35,759 nucleotides of DNA from Nitrosovibrio sp. Nv4 (GCA_945860135.1 CAMAPK010000020.1:1-35759), one strand, 5' to 3'. Shown: positions 1-8,745, numbered from the stretch's first letter. Translations and numbers: made by a program. The notes: generated by a model not told the origin, from the sequence alone.

Positions 1-129
1 ATATTCTTGAGATTGTGGGTTCGTGCGCCACGAATTTTGATTAGTTCCATCGACTGCTGTCATTGGCTACCGGAGTGCCGGTCAACCTGCTAATATACTC
101 AAGTTCACAGCGTTTTCCCAATCTGATTC

Positions 130-1515
130 ATGTCCGCACCATCATCCCAAGAAAAGATGTCCCCCGTTGAACTGCGCGCCACTGCCGGCCTGGCCGGTAT
201 TTATGGGCTGCGCATGTTTGGAATGTTCATCATTTTGCCGGTATTCGCGTTCTATGCCGAGGATTTGCCCGGCGGCAACAACTACCTGCTGGTCGGTATC
301 GCACTCGGCGCTTACGGGCTGACCCAGGCGATACTGCAAATCCCATTCGGCTGGCTGTCCGATCGTATCGGGCGCAAGCCGGTGATTTACCTTGGTTTGA
401 TCCTGTTCGCCATCGGCAGTTTCATTGCCGCATCCGCCACCGATATTTACTGGGTGATTTTCGGCCGCATCATTCAGGGCGCGGGAGCAATTTCCGCGGC
501 AGTAATGGCACTGGCTGCCGATCTGACGCGCGAAGAACACCGCACCAAGGCGATGGCTGCGATCGGCATGACCATCGGCACCACATTTGCTGTTTCGCTG
601 ATCGTTGCCCCGGCGCTGAATAATCTGATAGGTGTGCCGGGGATATTCGCCATGACCGGCGTGCTGGCATTGCTGGCGATGCTAGTGGTGTACAAGATCA
701 TTCCCGATCCGCTGGTCAGCCGTTTTCATTCCGATACCGAGGCATCTGCCGGGCGCTTCCGCAATGTGCTGCGCAATCCCGAACTGCTGCGGCTGGATTT
801 CGGGGTGTTTGCGCTACATGCGGTACTGATGGCGTTGTGGCTGGTGGTGCCGCTGTCTTTGCGTCAAGCCGGTCTGGCAGTAGATCAGCACTGGCAGATA
901 TATTTGCCGGTACTGCTCATTTCCATGCTGCTGATTGTTCCGGCGATTATTTATGCGGAAAAGAAAGCCAAGCTCAAGCCGGTGTTTACCATTGCGGTGG
1001 CACTGCTGCTGGTGAGCCAGGTACTGCTGGCGCTGGCGCTCGATTCTGTGTGGGGCACAGCAGCGGCATTGCTGGTATTCTTTGCCGCATTCAACCTGCT
1101 GGAAGCGAGTTTGCCGTCGCTGATTTCCAAGATTGCACCGGTCGGCGCGAAGGGCACCGCCATTGGCGTCTATAGCAGCGTACAATTTCTTGGTGCTTTT
1201 ACCGGCGCCACCGCAGGCGGCTATCTTTACGGCAACCATGGCGGATCGGCATTATTTGCATTCTGCGGCATTCTGCTGGCATTATGGCTGGTGCTTGCCG
1301 CCAGCATGAAAGCACCTGCTGCTGTGCGCACCAGGATGTATCATGTGCAGGAAATGGATACGGGCAGGGCCAGTGGTCTGTCGCGTGAACTGGCGGCGCT
1401 ATCCGGCGTGCATGAGGCGCTGGTGCTGGCGAGCGAAAGGGTGGCTTACCTGAAAGTGGATATGCAGGGTTTTGACGAAGAGCGGGTTATTCAATTAATT
1501 GGGGGAGAAGCGTAA
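130..1515 (+). CDS. MFS transporter, YajR-like, with C-terminal cytoplasmic domain
   Basis: A 461-residue inner-membrane major facilitator protein with about 12 hydrophobic segments. The MFS motif A loop between helices 2 and 3 is clear (GWLSDRIGRKP, residue ~75). After the last helix (~390) there is a soluble tail of about 65 residues ending in a ferredoxin-like pattern (LSGVHEALVLASERVAYLKVD), which resembles the YAM domain of E. coli YajR. The family is a proton-coupled drug or metabolite exporter; the substrate is unknown. The ATG at 130 has no obvious Shine-Dalgarno; a second ATG at 157 is possible. The stop codon touches the ssb start, so the two genes are probably co-transcribed. Family is certain; the YajR subtype is inferred from the tail. 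Confidence 0.88.
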   Translation: MSAPSSQEKMSPVELRATAGLAGIYGLRMFGMFIILPVFAFYAEDLPGGNNYLLVGIALGAYGLTQAILQIPFGWLSDRIGRKPVIYLGLILFAIGSFIAASATDIYWVIFGRIIQGAGAISAAVMALAADLTREEHRTKAMAAIGMTIGTTFAVSLIVAPALNNLIGVPGIFAMTGVLALLAMLVVYKIIPDPLVSRFHSDTEASAGRFRNVLRNPELLRLDFGVFALHAVLMALWLVVPLSLRQAGLAVDQHWQIYLPVLLISMLLIVPAIIYAEKKAKLKPVFTIAVALLLVSQVLLALALDSVWGTAAALLVFFAAFNLLEASLPSLISKIAPVGAKGTAIGVYSSVQFLGAFTGATAGGYLYGNHGGSALFAFCGILLALWLVLAASMKAPAAVRTRMYHVQEMDTGRASGLSRELAALSGVHEALVLASERVAYLKVDMQGFDEERVIQLIGGEA

Positions 1516-1971
1516 ATGGCATCAGTCAATAAAGTGATACTCATCGGTAATCTGGGCAAAGATCCCGAGACACGCTACATGCCCAATGGCGAGGCAGTGA
1601 CTAACATCACGCTGGCCACTACCGAAACCTGGAAAGACAAGAGCGGCGAGAAGCAGGAAAAGACCGAATGGCATCGCGTCACGTTCTATCGCAAGCTGGC
1701 TGAGATCGCCGGAGAGTACCTGAAAAAAGGCCGCCCAGTGTACGTCGAAGGGCGACTGGAAACGCGTAAGTGGACCGACAAGGCGGGTGTGGAGCGCTAC
1801 ACCACCGAGATCATTGCCAGCGACATGAAGATGCTGGGCAGCAAGCCCGGCAGCAGCAGTTTCGAGGTAGTGGAGCGGGAAGAAGGCGCCCCGGTCAGCG
1901 CATCGGCTAAACCGGCCGCCGCTAAAAGTGGCAGCGGGTTTGATGACATGGATGATGATATTCCATTCTAG
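1516..1971 (+). CDS. ssb: Single-stranded DNA-binding protein
   Basis: A 151-residue SSB. Residues 1-110 form the OB fold ([18 protein letters not shown], then TEWHRV and [15 protein letters not shown]). A short Ala/Ser/Gly linker follows, and the acidic tip DDMDDDIPF is the conserved docking peptide for DNA-repair partners. It coats ssDNA as a tetramer during replication, recombination and repair. The ATG follows the transporter stop without a gap, and a GGGGGAG Shine-Dalgarno lies inside the end of that gene, which supports coupling. A terminator follows. Confidence 0.97.
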   Translation: MASVNKVILIGNLGKDPETRYMPNGEAVTNITLATTETWKDKSGEKQEKTEWHRVTFYRKLAEIAGEYLKKGRPVYVEGRLETRKWTDKAGVERYTTEIIASDMKMLGSKPGSSSFEVVEREEGAPVSASAKPAAAKSGSGFDDMDDDIPF

Positions 1972-1994
1972 CGGTTCCTTGGTATCGAAACATC

Positions 1995-2030
1995 AACCCG
2001 GCAAGTGTCTTGTTTGCCGGGTTTTTTGTT
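1995..2030 (+). terminator. Rho-independent terminator after ssb
   Basis: A perfect 10-bp stem (AACCCGGCAA at 1995-2004 with TTGCCGGGTT at 2014-2023) and 9-nt loop is followed by a T-rich run. It lies 24 bp after the ssb stop. It may also serve the convergent oxidase gene only weakly, because the A-rich side is short. Confidence 0.9.
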
Positions 2031-2049
2031 GTTATATAGATACTCGCTG

Positions 2050-3129
2050 TTACGGCAGCACGCGCCAGCGCGCGGACATCCCCGCGAGCATGTGGTCGTT
2101 GACATGACAGTGCAGCAGCCAGTCGCCGGGCGAGCGCGGCACCATGTCAACCGAGATCATGCTGGCGGGCAGCACCTCGACCACATCGGTGCGGCGGCCG
2201 TGAGCCAGCACCGTCTGTCCATGCCAATGCACGGTGTGATTGTCCTGTTCATTGCCCAGCGCGGCGACATGCCAGCGCACGCGCTTGCCCAGGCGGGCTT
2301 CATAGCCGTCGAGGTTGCCGAAAATGCGGCCGTTGATGGTGTGCTTCAATCCGCTTTCCTTGCCTTCTTTCTCGTCGAAAATCATGAACAACGCAGTGAA
2401 TTCCTGATCCACGTCACGCGGCATGGGGTTCGACGCGGAACGCGCCATCCCCTTGCGGGTGATGACGAGGGTGCCGATCAGGCCGAGGTTCATTTCTTCC
2501 TCCCCCATGACATGCGAGTGGTAGAGCCAGACGATTGATGAGGGGTCAGCCGGTCCCGGACCGGCAGCGGCATCTGCGACCCAAGTGTAAGTATAGCGCG
2601 CACCCGGCGCGACGCTTGCGCCGGCACCGCCATCTGCGCCTTCATTATCCTTGTCGTACAGCACTCCGTGCGGGTGCATCGACAGCGGGCGATCCGTCCG
2701 GTTCAGAAAATGGACCTTGAGGGTATCGCCCACCACAGCGCGCAACTGCGGCCCCAGTATGCCCATCGATGCAGGCTGCGGCAGCACAGTGGCATAGCTG
2801 CTATCGCTGTAACCGATATAGCGGTATTTGGTGTATGTCAGCGTTTGTCCCCACACCCCGAGTCCATCGGCAGGCTCGATCAGATTCTGACCGGCAGGGG
2901 CATAATTCCAGGAGACTTTTTCTGCGGCGATCCAGTATTCCCGCACCGCCGCCTGCACCGGAAGCACACAGCCGATGCCGAGTATGAAAACCAGCAGGGT
3001 GGCAATCTTGCCCCGGATCAGGCTGGCTGGCGTCTTCATAAATGCCCCCGTACCCGCCATGCTTTGGTGATGAAGCGGTTGCGGCAATAAAGATCCGGCA
3101 TGTAATTCTTTTCTCGGGGTTGTGTTCAT
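2050..3129 (-). CDS. Two-domain multicopper oxidase, secreted
   Basis: Two cupredoxin domains carry all four His-x-His copper motifs for the trinuclear site: HPHG (~152), HSH (~204), HWHG (~311) and HCH (~340). The type-1 copper ligands are only in domain 2 (HCHVNDHMLAGM); domain 1 has Ser where Cys would be. This fits two-domain laccase/ceruloplasmin-like oxidases that couple substrate oxidation to O2 reduction. A hydrophobic segment ending in VQA marks an export signal. The start is uncertain: the ATG at 3129 has a GAGG site, while the ATG at 3039 gives a more compact signal peptide. It sits about 54 bp after the siderophore receptor on the same strand, suggesting one operon. A ferroxidase or cuprous oxidase role is inference from context; substrate is not visible. 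Confidence 0.88.
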   Translation of the reverse strand: MNTTPRKELHAGSLLPQPLHHQSMAGTGAFMKTPASLIRGKIATLLVFILGIGCVLPVQAAVREYWIAAEKVSWNYAPAGQNLIEPADGLGVWGQTLTYTKYRYIGYSDSSYATVLPQPASMGILGPQLRAVVGDTLKVHFLNRTDRPLSMHPHGVLYDKDNEGADGGAGASVAPGARYTYTWVADAAAGPGPADPSSIVWLYHSHVMGEEEMNLGLIGTLVITRKGMARSASNPMPRDVDQEFTALFMIFDEKEGKESGLKHTINGRIFGNLDGYEARLGKRVRWHVAALGNEQDNHTVHWHGQTVLAHGRRTDVVEVLPASMISVDMVPRSPGDWLLHCHVNDHMLAGMSARWRVLP

Positions 3130-3183
3130 TTTGTTGTTGCCTCGATTGAGTGGGAGGTCGCCGATCCGGGTGCCGTACATTGT

Positions 3184-5643
3184 CTAGAAATTAAATATGG
3201 CCGATGCGCGCACAGCGATAGGTGAGCCTGGGGTCATGTTATTGTTGTTATGCACGGCCGCAATATATTTGGTGTCGAACAGATTTTCAATATTCACCTG
3301 AAGACGCAGACGCTTGTCAACTCTGGCGAATATTGCCGCATCCACCCGGGTGAAGGCCTGCGCCCTGACCGTATTGTCCAGCGCGGCAAACATGTCGCTA
3401 CGATGGATCACGCCAAATGCCGCGCCCCACATCGGCGTGAAATCATAGCGGTTCCACATCGAGAATGTGTGCCGGGGAAGTTCCGCCAAAGTTGCACCAT
3501 TTCTGGCGGTGGTAGCGCTCTGCGTGCTGAGGAGCTCGCCATCCTGAAATGCGTATCCGCCCATGACGCGCCATGCCGAGGTGATCTGACCGCTCACACC
3601 CGCTTCGACGCCCTGAACACGCTGACCCTTGGTTAAAAAGGTTGCTGCCGCATTGTTCGGGTCGACACTGATTACATTGGTACGGTCTATCTGAAACACC
3701 GCAGTGGTCAAGGCCAGACTGGGAAGGACATCCCACTTGATGCCCGCTTCCAGGTTCGTGAATTTTTCCGGAGCAAGTGCTGCAGTGGTGACAGTCAATC
3801 CGGTAAGCTGCTCGGCCGCACGTGGTGCAAAAGCCTGGCTATAGCTGGTATAAACGGAGACCGGCTCGATTGGTTTGTATATGAGGCCGAAGCGTGGCGA
3901 GAGTAGACCATCGTCGGTTTTCAAGTGAGTATTGGTGTTTCTTTTAACGAAATCCACTTCAAACCGGTCATAGCGCACGCCGACAATTGCCTGCAGTTGC
4001 GGCAGCAGCACAATCTGGTCCTGCACGTAGACCGAGGTGATTTTTGTGACGCTATGGTTGTCTGCATCCGCGGTTCTTGTTGCGAAGGTGATGGGGTCCG
4101 AAGTGATCGGGTTGCCGAGGGGCACAGTCAGCGAGGTCAAGCCATTACTGAAAGTACCGTTGCGGCGTATGTTATCTGTTACCTGGCGGCCTACTTCCAC
4201 CCCGACTGCCAGTGTATGTTTAATCGGCCCCGTGTTCAGGACATACGAAAAATCCGTCTGGTTGAAGAAGTTGTCGCGGGTGGAAGAATCATTATAAGCA
4301 GCAAGATTCAGGTTACCCGCATTGTTGACAGCGGAATTCGCAAATACATTCTGGTAAAACTTGTCGTACATGGCATAGTTGGTACGGTTACGGAAAGTGA
4401 ACCCGGAATCGAATTTATGCTCAATCAGTGAATTGAATGACGTGACCGTAACATCCGATTTGCTGCGCCGGGGATCGCCAAAGAATGTCGATGGGCTGGT
4501 ATTGACAGGCGCCCCATTAAAGGACGGGATGCCGCGATCGGAGGTGCGGTGATCCTGGAAGTGTTCCATACCCAGGACAATGTTGGTGCGGTGGCTGGGC
4601 TTGAGCGTGACAGTAGGGCTGATGCCAAAACGTTCCAGATTTACGCCGTTACGATAGCTGCCTGAATTTTCGTACATGGAATTGAAACGGACAGCGGCTA
4701 CGTCGTTAATCCCTTGGCCGACGTCAACTGCCAGTCGTTTCTTGTCGTAAGACCCCCCCTCGAATGAGAATTCGCGGATCGGATCCCAGCCGGCCTGCTT
4801 GGTTACCCGGTTGATCACGCCCCCCGAGCCGCCACGACCAAAAATCATCCCGTTGGCACCTTTCAATACCTCGACTCGCTCGATGTTGTATAGGTCGCGG
4901 AAATATTGAACGTCATCGCGCACGCCATCCGTAAAAAAATCCCCGGTCGAGCGATTGCCGCGGAAAACCAGTGCATCGCGATTGCCTTCGCCTTGCGAGA
5001 CACCTACACCCGGCACGTAGCGCGCCACGTCAGCCATGCTTTGCATGGACTGATCCCGGATCAGTTCACGCGTCACCACCGTGATGGATTGCGGTACATC
5101 ACGCAACAGCGTGTTGGTCTTGGTTGCAGTGGTGCTATACGCGGCAGCATAACCCCCCATGGTGCTTGCCGCCACCTTTATCAACGGCAGCATGGCCACG
5201 TTGGTAGCCGGCTCAGTGCCAGATGGAGACACTGGTGATTTCTTCACGACATAGCCATCAGCTTGCAGTTCCGCCTGCAGACCACTTCCAGCCAATAAAC
5301 GGTTTAACCCATCCTGAATGGAGAAATTGCCATTTAATCCGTGTGTCACCATTCCTTTTACCTCAGTAGCGTTAAAGGAAAGTCTGATGTCTGCCTGTTT
5401 GGCAAAACGATTGAGCGCATCTTCCAGCGAGTCTGCAGAAATGCTGAATGCCTGCAGGGTATTGCTGGCAACGAGGGTTGTCGCTGCATGGGTGTTCTGG
5501 GGTGGAAGCATCACGGCTACCCCGAAGCAGATCAGCGCGCCATGCAATGCGACTGCGAATCGGGTCTTGCAATGACTGCGTTGAGCTTGGATAGCGGCGT
5601 GCTTTTGTGCCGATTTTGAGTGTGTGGTGCTAAGGGTGTGCAT
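3184..5643 (-). CDS. TonB-dependent ferric-siderophore receptor with STN domain
   Basis: An 819-residue outer-membrane receptor. After a signal peptide (to about residue 53) comes an STN signalling domain (~60-125; ALNRFAKQADIRLSFN, NGNFSIQDGLNRLLAGSGL). The plug follows (LLRDVPQSITVVTRELI; VEVLKGANGMIFGRGGSGGVINRVTKQ), then a 22-strand-type barrel ending in the terminal Phe of ASAIFNF. This layout matches FpvA/FhuE-type siderophore receptors. The ATG at 5643 is chosen over upstream in-frame codons because GGAG lies 7 nt before it and the signal peptide starts there. STN domains usually act through a FecR/FecI pair, but none is encoded in this window. No convincing Fur box was seen directly upstream. 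The siderophore cannot be named. Confidence 0.94.
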   Translation of the reverse strand: MHTLSTTHSKSAQKHAAIQAQRSHCKTRFAVALHGALICFGVAVMLPPQNTHAATTLVASNTLQAFSISADSLEDALNRFAKQADIRLSFNATEVKGMVTHGLNGNFSIQDGLNRLLAGSGLQAELQADGYVVKKSPVSPSGTEPATNVAMLPLIKVAASTMGGYAAAYSTTATKTNTLLRDVPQSITVVTRELIRDQSMQSMADVARYVPGVGVSQGEGNRDALVFRGNRSTGDFFTDGVRDDVQYFRDLYNIERVEVLKGANGMIFGRGGSGGVINRVTKQAGWDPIREFSFEGGSYDKKRLAVDVGQGINDVAAVRFNSMYENSGSYRNGVNLERFGISPTVTLKPSHRTNIVLGMEHFQDHRTSDRGIPSFNGAPVNTSPSTFFGDPRRSKSDVTVTSFNSLIEHKFDSGFTFRNRTNYAMYDKFYQNVFANSAVNNAGNLNLAAYNDSSTRDNFFNQTDFSYVLNTGPIKHTLAVGVEVGRQVTDNIRRNGTFSNGLTSLTVPLGNPITSDPITFATRTADADNHSVTKITSVYVQDQIVLLPQLQAIVGVRYDRFEVDFVKRNTNTHLKTDDGLLSPRFGLIYKPIEPVSVYTSYSQAFAPRAAEQLTGLTVTTAALAPEKFTNLEAGIKWDVLPSLALTTAVFQIDRTNVISVDPNNAAATFLTKGQRVQGVEAGVSGQITSAWRVMGGYAFQDGELLSTQSATTARNGATLAELPRHTFSMWNRYDFTPMWGAAFGVIHRSDMFAALDNTVRAQAFTRVDAAIFARVDKRLRLQVNIENLFDTKYIAAVHNNNNMTPGSPIAVRASAIFNF

Positions 5644-5708
5644 TGTTTCTCCGCAAGATATTAATGTCAAGTCAAAGGCTGGCTTGCGCACAACATGCTG
5701 GCTAGCGG

Positions 5709-5738
5709 ATAAAAAACACCGCTGCGTTGCAGCAGCGG
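5709..5738 (-). terminator. Rho-independent terminator after the DUF2325 gene
   Basis: On the minus strand a 7-bp GC stem (CCGCTGC at 5732-5738, GCAGCGG at 5719-5725, hexamer loop) is followed by GTGTTTTTTAT. It lies just past the DUF2325 stop and separates that transcript from the siderophore receptor gene downstream. Confidence 0.85.
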
Positions 5739-5764
5739 AATAGATAATTGTGGTATGCAAGATT

Positions 5765-6583
5765 TCAATTGGTAATAGATTTGGCCTGCTGGTGGCTGGA
5801 GAATGGAATTGCCGAGGAACTGGTAGCGGATGCGGCCAGTGCTGCCACTCCTTTGCGGAAAGTGGGCAGGTCGGAGCGCTCCAGTAATGCACAGGGTTTG
5901 CCGGAATGTTTGCAATAGCGTTTCGCGGCAAAATAGGCATCGTGGTCTACGCAATCGACCGGACACAACAGCACATCGGCGCGGGCAAGCAGCGTGGGCA
6001 GACGATCTGCGTCTCCCTGCTGGTTGCCTCGACAAATCAGCAAACTGCCGTCTGCGGTTTCCACCACGTGGCGATATTCCGGGTAGAGCGCAGCACGTCC
6101 TCCCACGCACAGGACGCAGCGCCCCGCAAGGTCAGAACCATCAGCGTGGCTGGAGAGTTTTTCGGTACAAACATCGCGATCCAGGCAGTGTGTCGGAGGA
6201 GATGCTGCGGCAGGTGTGGCGGCCTTGATCAACGGCATCCAATCCTTCCCCGGTAAAAGGCCAGTTTCGCTGCTGGTGAGTGCGGATTCAGACAATATCT
6301 GCTTGATGCGCAGCCCGGTTTCCACCAGATGCGTTTTTCTCAGCGGCAGTTCGCGCCACAGCAAAGGGATTTCGTTGGTTCCGAACAACTGTTTGAGGAT
6401 GCCGCTGAATTTGCTTTCCAGCAGCTTCTGCAAACGGTCGGGAGGCGGCATGTGCTGCTGCAGCTGACGGGACATGGTTGCCACGCCATGCAGGCTGGCA
6501 AACAGGAGTTCTCCGGCGCGAGTCGCGTCCACGAGCGGAAAAGGGGTGGCGACACCCGAGGTGGTTGTTTCTGGCTGTTTCAA
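5765..6583 (-). CDS. DUF2325 domain protein
   Basis: A roughly 272-residue protein whose C-terminal half (about residues 155-255) is a DUF2325 domain: RCVLCVGGRAALYPEYRHVVE, LLARADVLLCPVDCVDHDAYF, then AAKRYCKHSGKPCALLERSD. The family has no firmly established function; conserved Cys/His residues are visible (CVLC, CPVDC, KRYCKH) and could bind metal, which is inference. The N-terminal half has no recognised domain. The start is not an ATG in good context: TTG at 6583 has GGAG 8 nt upstream and is preferred; TTG at 6607 and ATG at 6475 are alternatives. It lies downstream of hemP-bfd-bfr on the same strand, so it may share Fur control. Confidence 0.82.
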   Translation of the reverse strand: MKQPETTTSGVATPFPLVDATRAGELLFASLHGVATMSRQLQQHMPPPDRLQKLLESKFSGILKQLFGTNEIPLLWRELPLRKTHLVETGLRIKQILSESALTSSETGLLPGKDWMPLIKAATPAAASPPTHCLDRDVCTEKLSSHADGSDLAGRCVLCVGGRAALYPEYRHVVETADGSLLICRGNQQGDADRLPTLLARADVLLCPVDCVDHDAYFAAKRYCKHSGKPCALLERSDLPTFRKGVAALAASATSSSAIPFSSHQQAKSITN

Positions 6584-6653
6584 AGCCCCTGCTCCCTGGC
6601 AAGTCAAATAAAAAATTGGCTGGCTTGCCCGGGAGGGGTTGGCTGGCTGAAAT

Positions 6654-6681
6654 GCCGCTGGCGTAGGAGAAACCCAGCGGC
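6654..6681. other. Hairpin between bfr and the DUF2325 gene
   Basis: A perfect 8-bp inverted repeat (GCCGCTGG / CCAGCGGC) with a 12-nt loop just after the bfr stop. No strong T-run follows on the minus strand, so it looks more like an mRNA-stabilising or attenuating stem than a full terminator. Confidence 0.45.
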
Positions 6682-6692
6682 AACGGATAAAG

Positions 6693-7157
6693 CTACATCT
6701 GGCTCTGCAGCCAGTTCTGGATGCCGACTTTCTGCATTACATCCAGTTGAGTTTCCAGAAAATCGATATGTTCCTCGGTATCTTCCAGAATGTGCTCGAA
6801 CAGTTCCCGTGAAACATAATCCTGGGCGGTTTCACAGGCGGCAATGGCGGGAACCAGGGCTTCACGCGAGATCATTTCCAGCTTGAGATCGCAGGCCACG
6901 CATTCCTCGGCTTTTTCGCCAATCAGAAGTTTGCCGAGTTCCTGCAGGTTGGGCAGTCCTTCCAGAAACAGAATGCGTTCGATCAGCGCATCGGCATGTT
7001 TCATTTCTTCGATGGATTCTTCGTACTCGTGTTTACCCAGACTATTGAATCCCCAGTTCTTGTACATGCGGGCATGGAGAAAATACTGGTTGATGGCGGT
7101 CAATTCAAGCTGCAATTGACGGTTCAACAACTGAATGATGTTTGCGCTGCTTTTCAT
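6693..7157 (-). CDS. bfr: Bacterioferritin
   Basis: A 154-residue four-helix ferritin that aligns without gaps to E. coli Bfr. The haem-ligand Met52 is present (EEMKHAD), as are ferroxidase residues E18, E51, H54, E94 and H130. At position 127, where E. coli Bfr has the bridging Glu, this protein reads Thr ([10 protein letters not shown]). The protein stores iron as a haem-bearing 24-mer in the cytoplasm. The ATG at 7157 has an AGG-type site (GAGGCAAAC). It follows the Bfd gene by 10 bp, so storage and release proteins are co-expressed. The Thr may lower ferroxidase activity or mark a subunit that works with a second Bfr; no other Bfr is encoded here. Confidence 0.96.
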   Translation of the reverse strand: MKSSANIIQLLNRQLQLELTAINQYFLHARMYKNWGFNSLGKHEYEESIEEMKHADALIERILFLEGLPNLQELGKLLIGEKAEECVACDLKLEMISREALVPAIAACETAQDYVSRELFEHILEDTEEHIDFLETQLDVMQKVGIQNWLQSQM

Positions 7158-7167
7158 GTTTGCCTCC

Positions 7168-7392
7168 TCAGGCTGGATCTCGTATCAACGAGTGGGTTTT
7201 GGAATGATGTTGCGTCAGTGTTTTCTGCATCAGTGCCTGTTCCAGCACTTCCTTGGCGTAGCAGGCGCATATCCCACATTGCTCGCTTACGCCCAGGCAG
7301 GCCTTCAAATCACGCATCCGGTCAACCCCGCTTTGGCAGACGGCTTCGCGGATCGCGCTATCGGTTACACCTTTGCAAATACAAATATACAT
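7168..7392 (-). CDS. bfd: Bacterioferritin-associated ferredoxin (BFD-like [2Fe-2S])
   Basis: A 74-residue BFD-like protein. The [2Fe-2S] ligands are C4, C6, C39 and C42 (MYICICKG and CGICAC), with extra cysteines at 19, 32 and 44. In the well-studied system Bfd binds bacterioferritin and delivers electrons to haem to release stored iron. The ATG at 7392 is preceded by GAGG 8 nt upstream. It lies between hemP and bfr in a Fur-controlled cluster, matching that role. Confidence 0.94.
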   Translation of the reverse strand: MYICICKGVTDSAIREAVCQSGVDRMRDLKACLGVSEQCGICACYAKEVLEQALMQKTLTQHHSKTHSLIRDPA

Positions 7393-7411
7393 GATGAGTG
7401 CCTCAAGTTCA

Positions 7412-7621
7412 CTATTTTGTCAGAATCAGCTTGCCGTTACGGGTGCGACGCAGACGGTATTCCGCACCCTGGTGCTGGATAAGCACTTCGTCTCCCTGCG
7501 AGAACAGGGCATCGCTGTAGATAGGCCCATTCCGATCCTGCATGCCAAACTTGCGCTGGTCGATGGCGGTTTCCGGAACTGCGGCTGACTTGTCCAGGAT
7601 TGAATCCACTAGTGAACTCAT
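7412..7621 (-). CDS. hemP: Hemin uptake protein HemP
   Basis: A 69-residue protein with the HemP C-terminal pattern (VLIQHQGAEYRLRRTRNGKLILTK region). HemP proteins are small, iron-repressed and linked to haem uptake; the mechanism is poorly known. The ATG at 7621 has AGAGG 8 nt upstream. It is the first gene after a strong promoter with a Fur box, followed by bfd after 19 bp. No haem receptor is present in this window. Confidence 0.93.
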   Translation of the reverse strand: MSSLVDSILDKSAAVPETAIDQRKFGMQDRNGPIYSDALFSQGDEVLIQHQGAEYRLRRTRNGKLILTK

Positions 7622-7644
7622 TTCGACACCTCTTTGTGATAATT

Positions 7645-7689
7645 AATGAGAATGATTCGTAATTATATTCAACTGTGGATGAAAAGCAA
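7645..7689 (-). promoter_or_regulatory. hemP promoter with Fur box
   Basis: The sequence AATGAGAATGATTCGTAATT (7645-7664) matches the Fur-box pattern of inverted GATAAT/NATNAT units. On the minus strand it directly follows a TATAAT -10 (7662-7667), with TTGCTT (7684-7689) 16 bp upstream as -35. Bound Fe-Fur would block the -10, giving iron repression of hemP-bfd-bfr. Confidence 0.85.
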
Positions 7690-7846
7690 GACCTGAAGCA
7701 AATATTTTTTCAGGGGGATGATACAGCTAACCGGAAAGCGGCCCGCTCCGGCGTAATCGCATGATCGAGCTGTTTTTATCTGGTTCCACGGGTTTTTCTG
7801 GTTCACAATGGCAAGAAATACTTTCTTTGGTCATCCCCATGAAATC

Positions 7847-8260
7847 ATGTTGCAAATTTCCCAAAACATAACCATCGCCGATAGCGAGATTGAGATCAGC
7901 GCAATCCGGGCGCAGGGCGCGGGTGGGCAAAATGTAAACAAGGTTTCCAGCGCGATTCACTTACGTTTCGACATCGGCGCTTCATCGCTGCCGGAGAGTT
8001 ATAAAGAACGGTTACTGAAGCTGGGCGATCAGCGTATCACCACGGAAGGTGTCATCGTTATCAAGGCGCAGGAATACCGCAGTCAGGAGAAAAACCGGGA
8101 AGAAGCCTTGCGACGGTTGCGCGAGATTATCGAGAGCGTGGCCAGGGTGCCCAGAAAACGCAAGCCGACCAAGCCGACTCGCAGCTCGCAGCAGAAGCGG
8201 CTCGACAGCAAAACCCGGCGGGGCGAGATCAAAACCATGCGAGGAAAGATCGCTGATTGA
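7847..8260 (+). CDS. arfB: Alternative ribosome-rescue factor ArfB
   Basis: A 137-residue class-I release-factor-like protein. The GGQ loop that hydrolyses peptidyl-tRNA is present ([22 protein letters not shown]), followed by [13 protein letters not shown] and a basic Lys/Arg-rich tail that in this family enters the empty mRNA channel of stalled ribosomes. The ATG at 7847 is preferred over the in-frame ATG at 7808 because it aligns with the E. coli start ([10 protein letters not shown] versus MIVISRHVAI). No clear Shine-Dalgarno. Confidence 0.94.
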   Translation: MLQISQNITIADSEIEISAIRAQGAGGQNVNKVSSAIHLRFDIGASSLPESYKERLLKLGDQRITTEGVIVIKAQEYRSQEKNREEALRRLREIIESVARVPRKRKPTKPTRSSQQKRLDSKTRRGEIKTMRGKIAD

Positions 8261-8384
8261 GCGGGCTTTACGCGGCAGATAAGCCGGTTTGCGGCATTTT
8301 TTCGGGTACGTTTCCGATCATTTCCATATCTTGTTTTTCCACGTAACACCCGCATATTCGGGCTGTTAGACCAAGTGGTTAAGG

Positions 8385-8390
8385 TATAAT
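8385..8390 (+). promoter_or_regulatory. Candidate -10 for the fmdB-DUF502-aspS group
   Basis: A perfect TATAAT lies 37 bp before the FmdB start. No good -35 is visible at the normal distance, so this is a tentative promoter. Confidence 0.45.
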
Positions 8391-8426
8391 CCGAATCTTT
8401 CCGAGAATGCGTTACTGGAGGTTGTC

Positions 8427-8720
8427 ATGCCAATTTACGAATATCGTTGCGGCTCTTGCGGTTCCGAAAGGGAACATCTGCAAAAGCTGAGCGATGCCCC
8501 CATCGCGGTCTGTCCCGCGTGCGGCAGCGATACCTATATCAAACTTATTTCCGCTGCGGGCTTCCAGTTGAAAGGCAGCGGCTGGTACGCCACTGATTTC
8601 AAGAATCCTGCGAAACCGAAACCGGATAAAGCAGCGGCAGCGAACAGCGAAACGGTTGCTGCGCCCGCTGCTGCGCCGGCTGCCGTCAAAGAAGCGAGCC
8701 CGGCTTGCGCTGCCGAATGA
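8427..8720 (+). CDS. FmdB-family zinc ribbon protein
   Basis: A 97-residue protein. Residues 1-45 form a zinc ribbon with two CxxC pairs (CGSCG, CPACG) after the family start MPIYEYRC; the rest is an Ala/Pro/Lys-rich low-complexity tail. FmdB-like proteins are widespread and their role is not settled; regulation has been proposed. The ATG has a good GGAGG site. The next gene begins 25 bp later and aspS follows, a common betaproteobacterial order. Confidence 0.92.
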   Translation: MPIYEYRCGSCGSEREHLQKLSDAPIAVCPACGSDTYIKLISAAGFQLKGSGWYATDFKNPAKPKPDKAAAANSETVAAPAAAPAAVKEASPACAAE

Positions 8721-8745
8721 ACATCAGGCACGGGCACTACTCAAT

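Noticed and set aside
5644-5708. Fur box before the siderophore receptor
   Set aside because: AT-rich stretches are present but none matches the repeated NATNAT pattern as the hemP site does.
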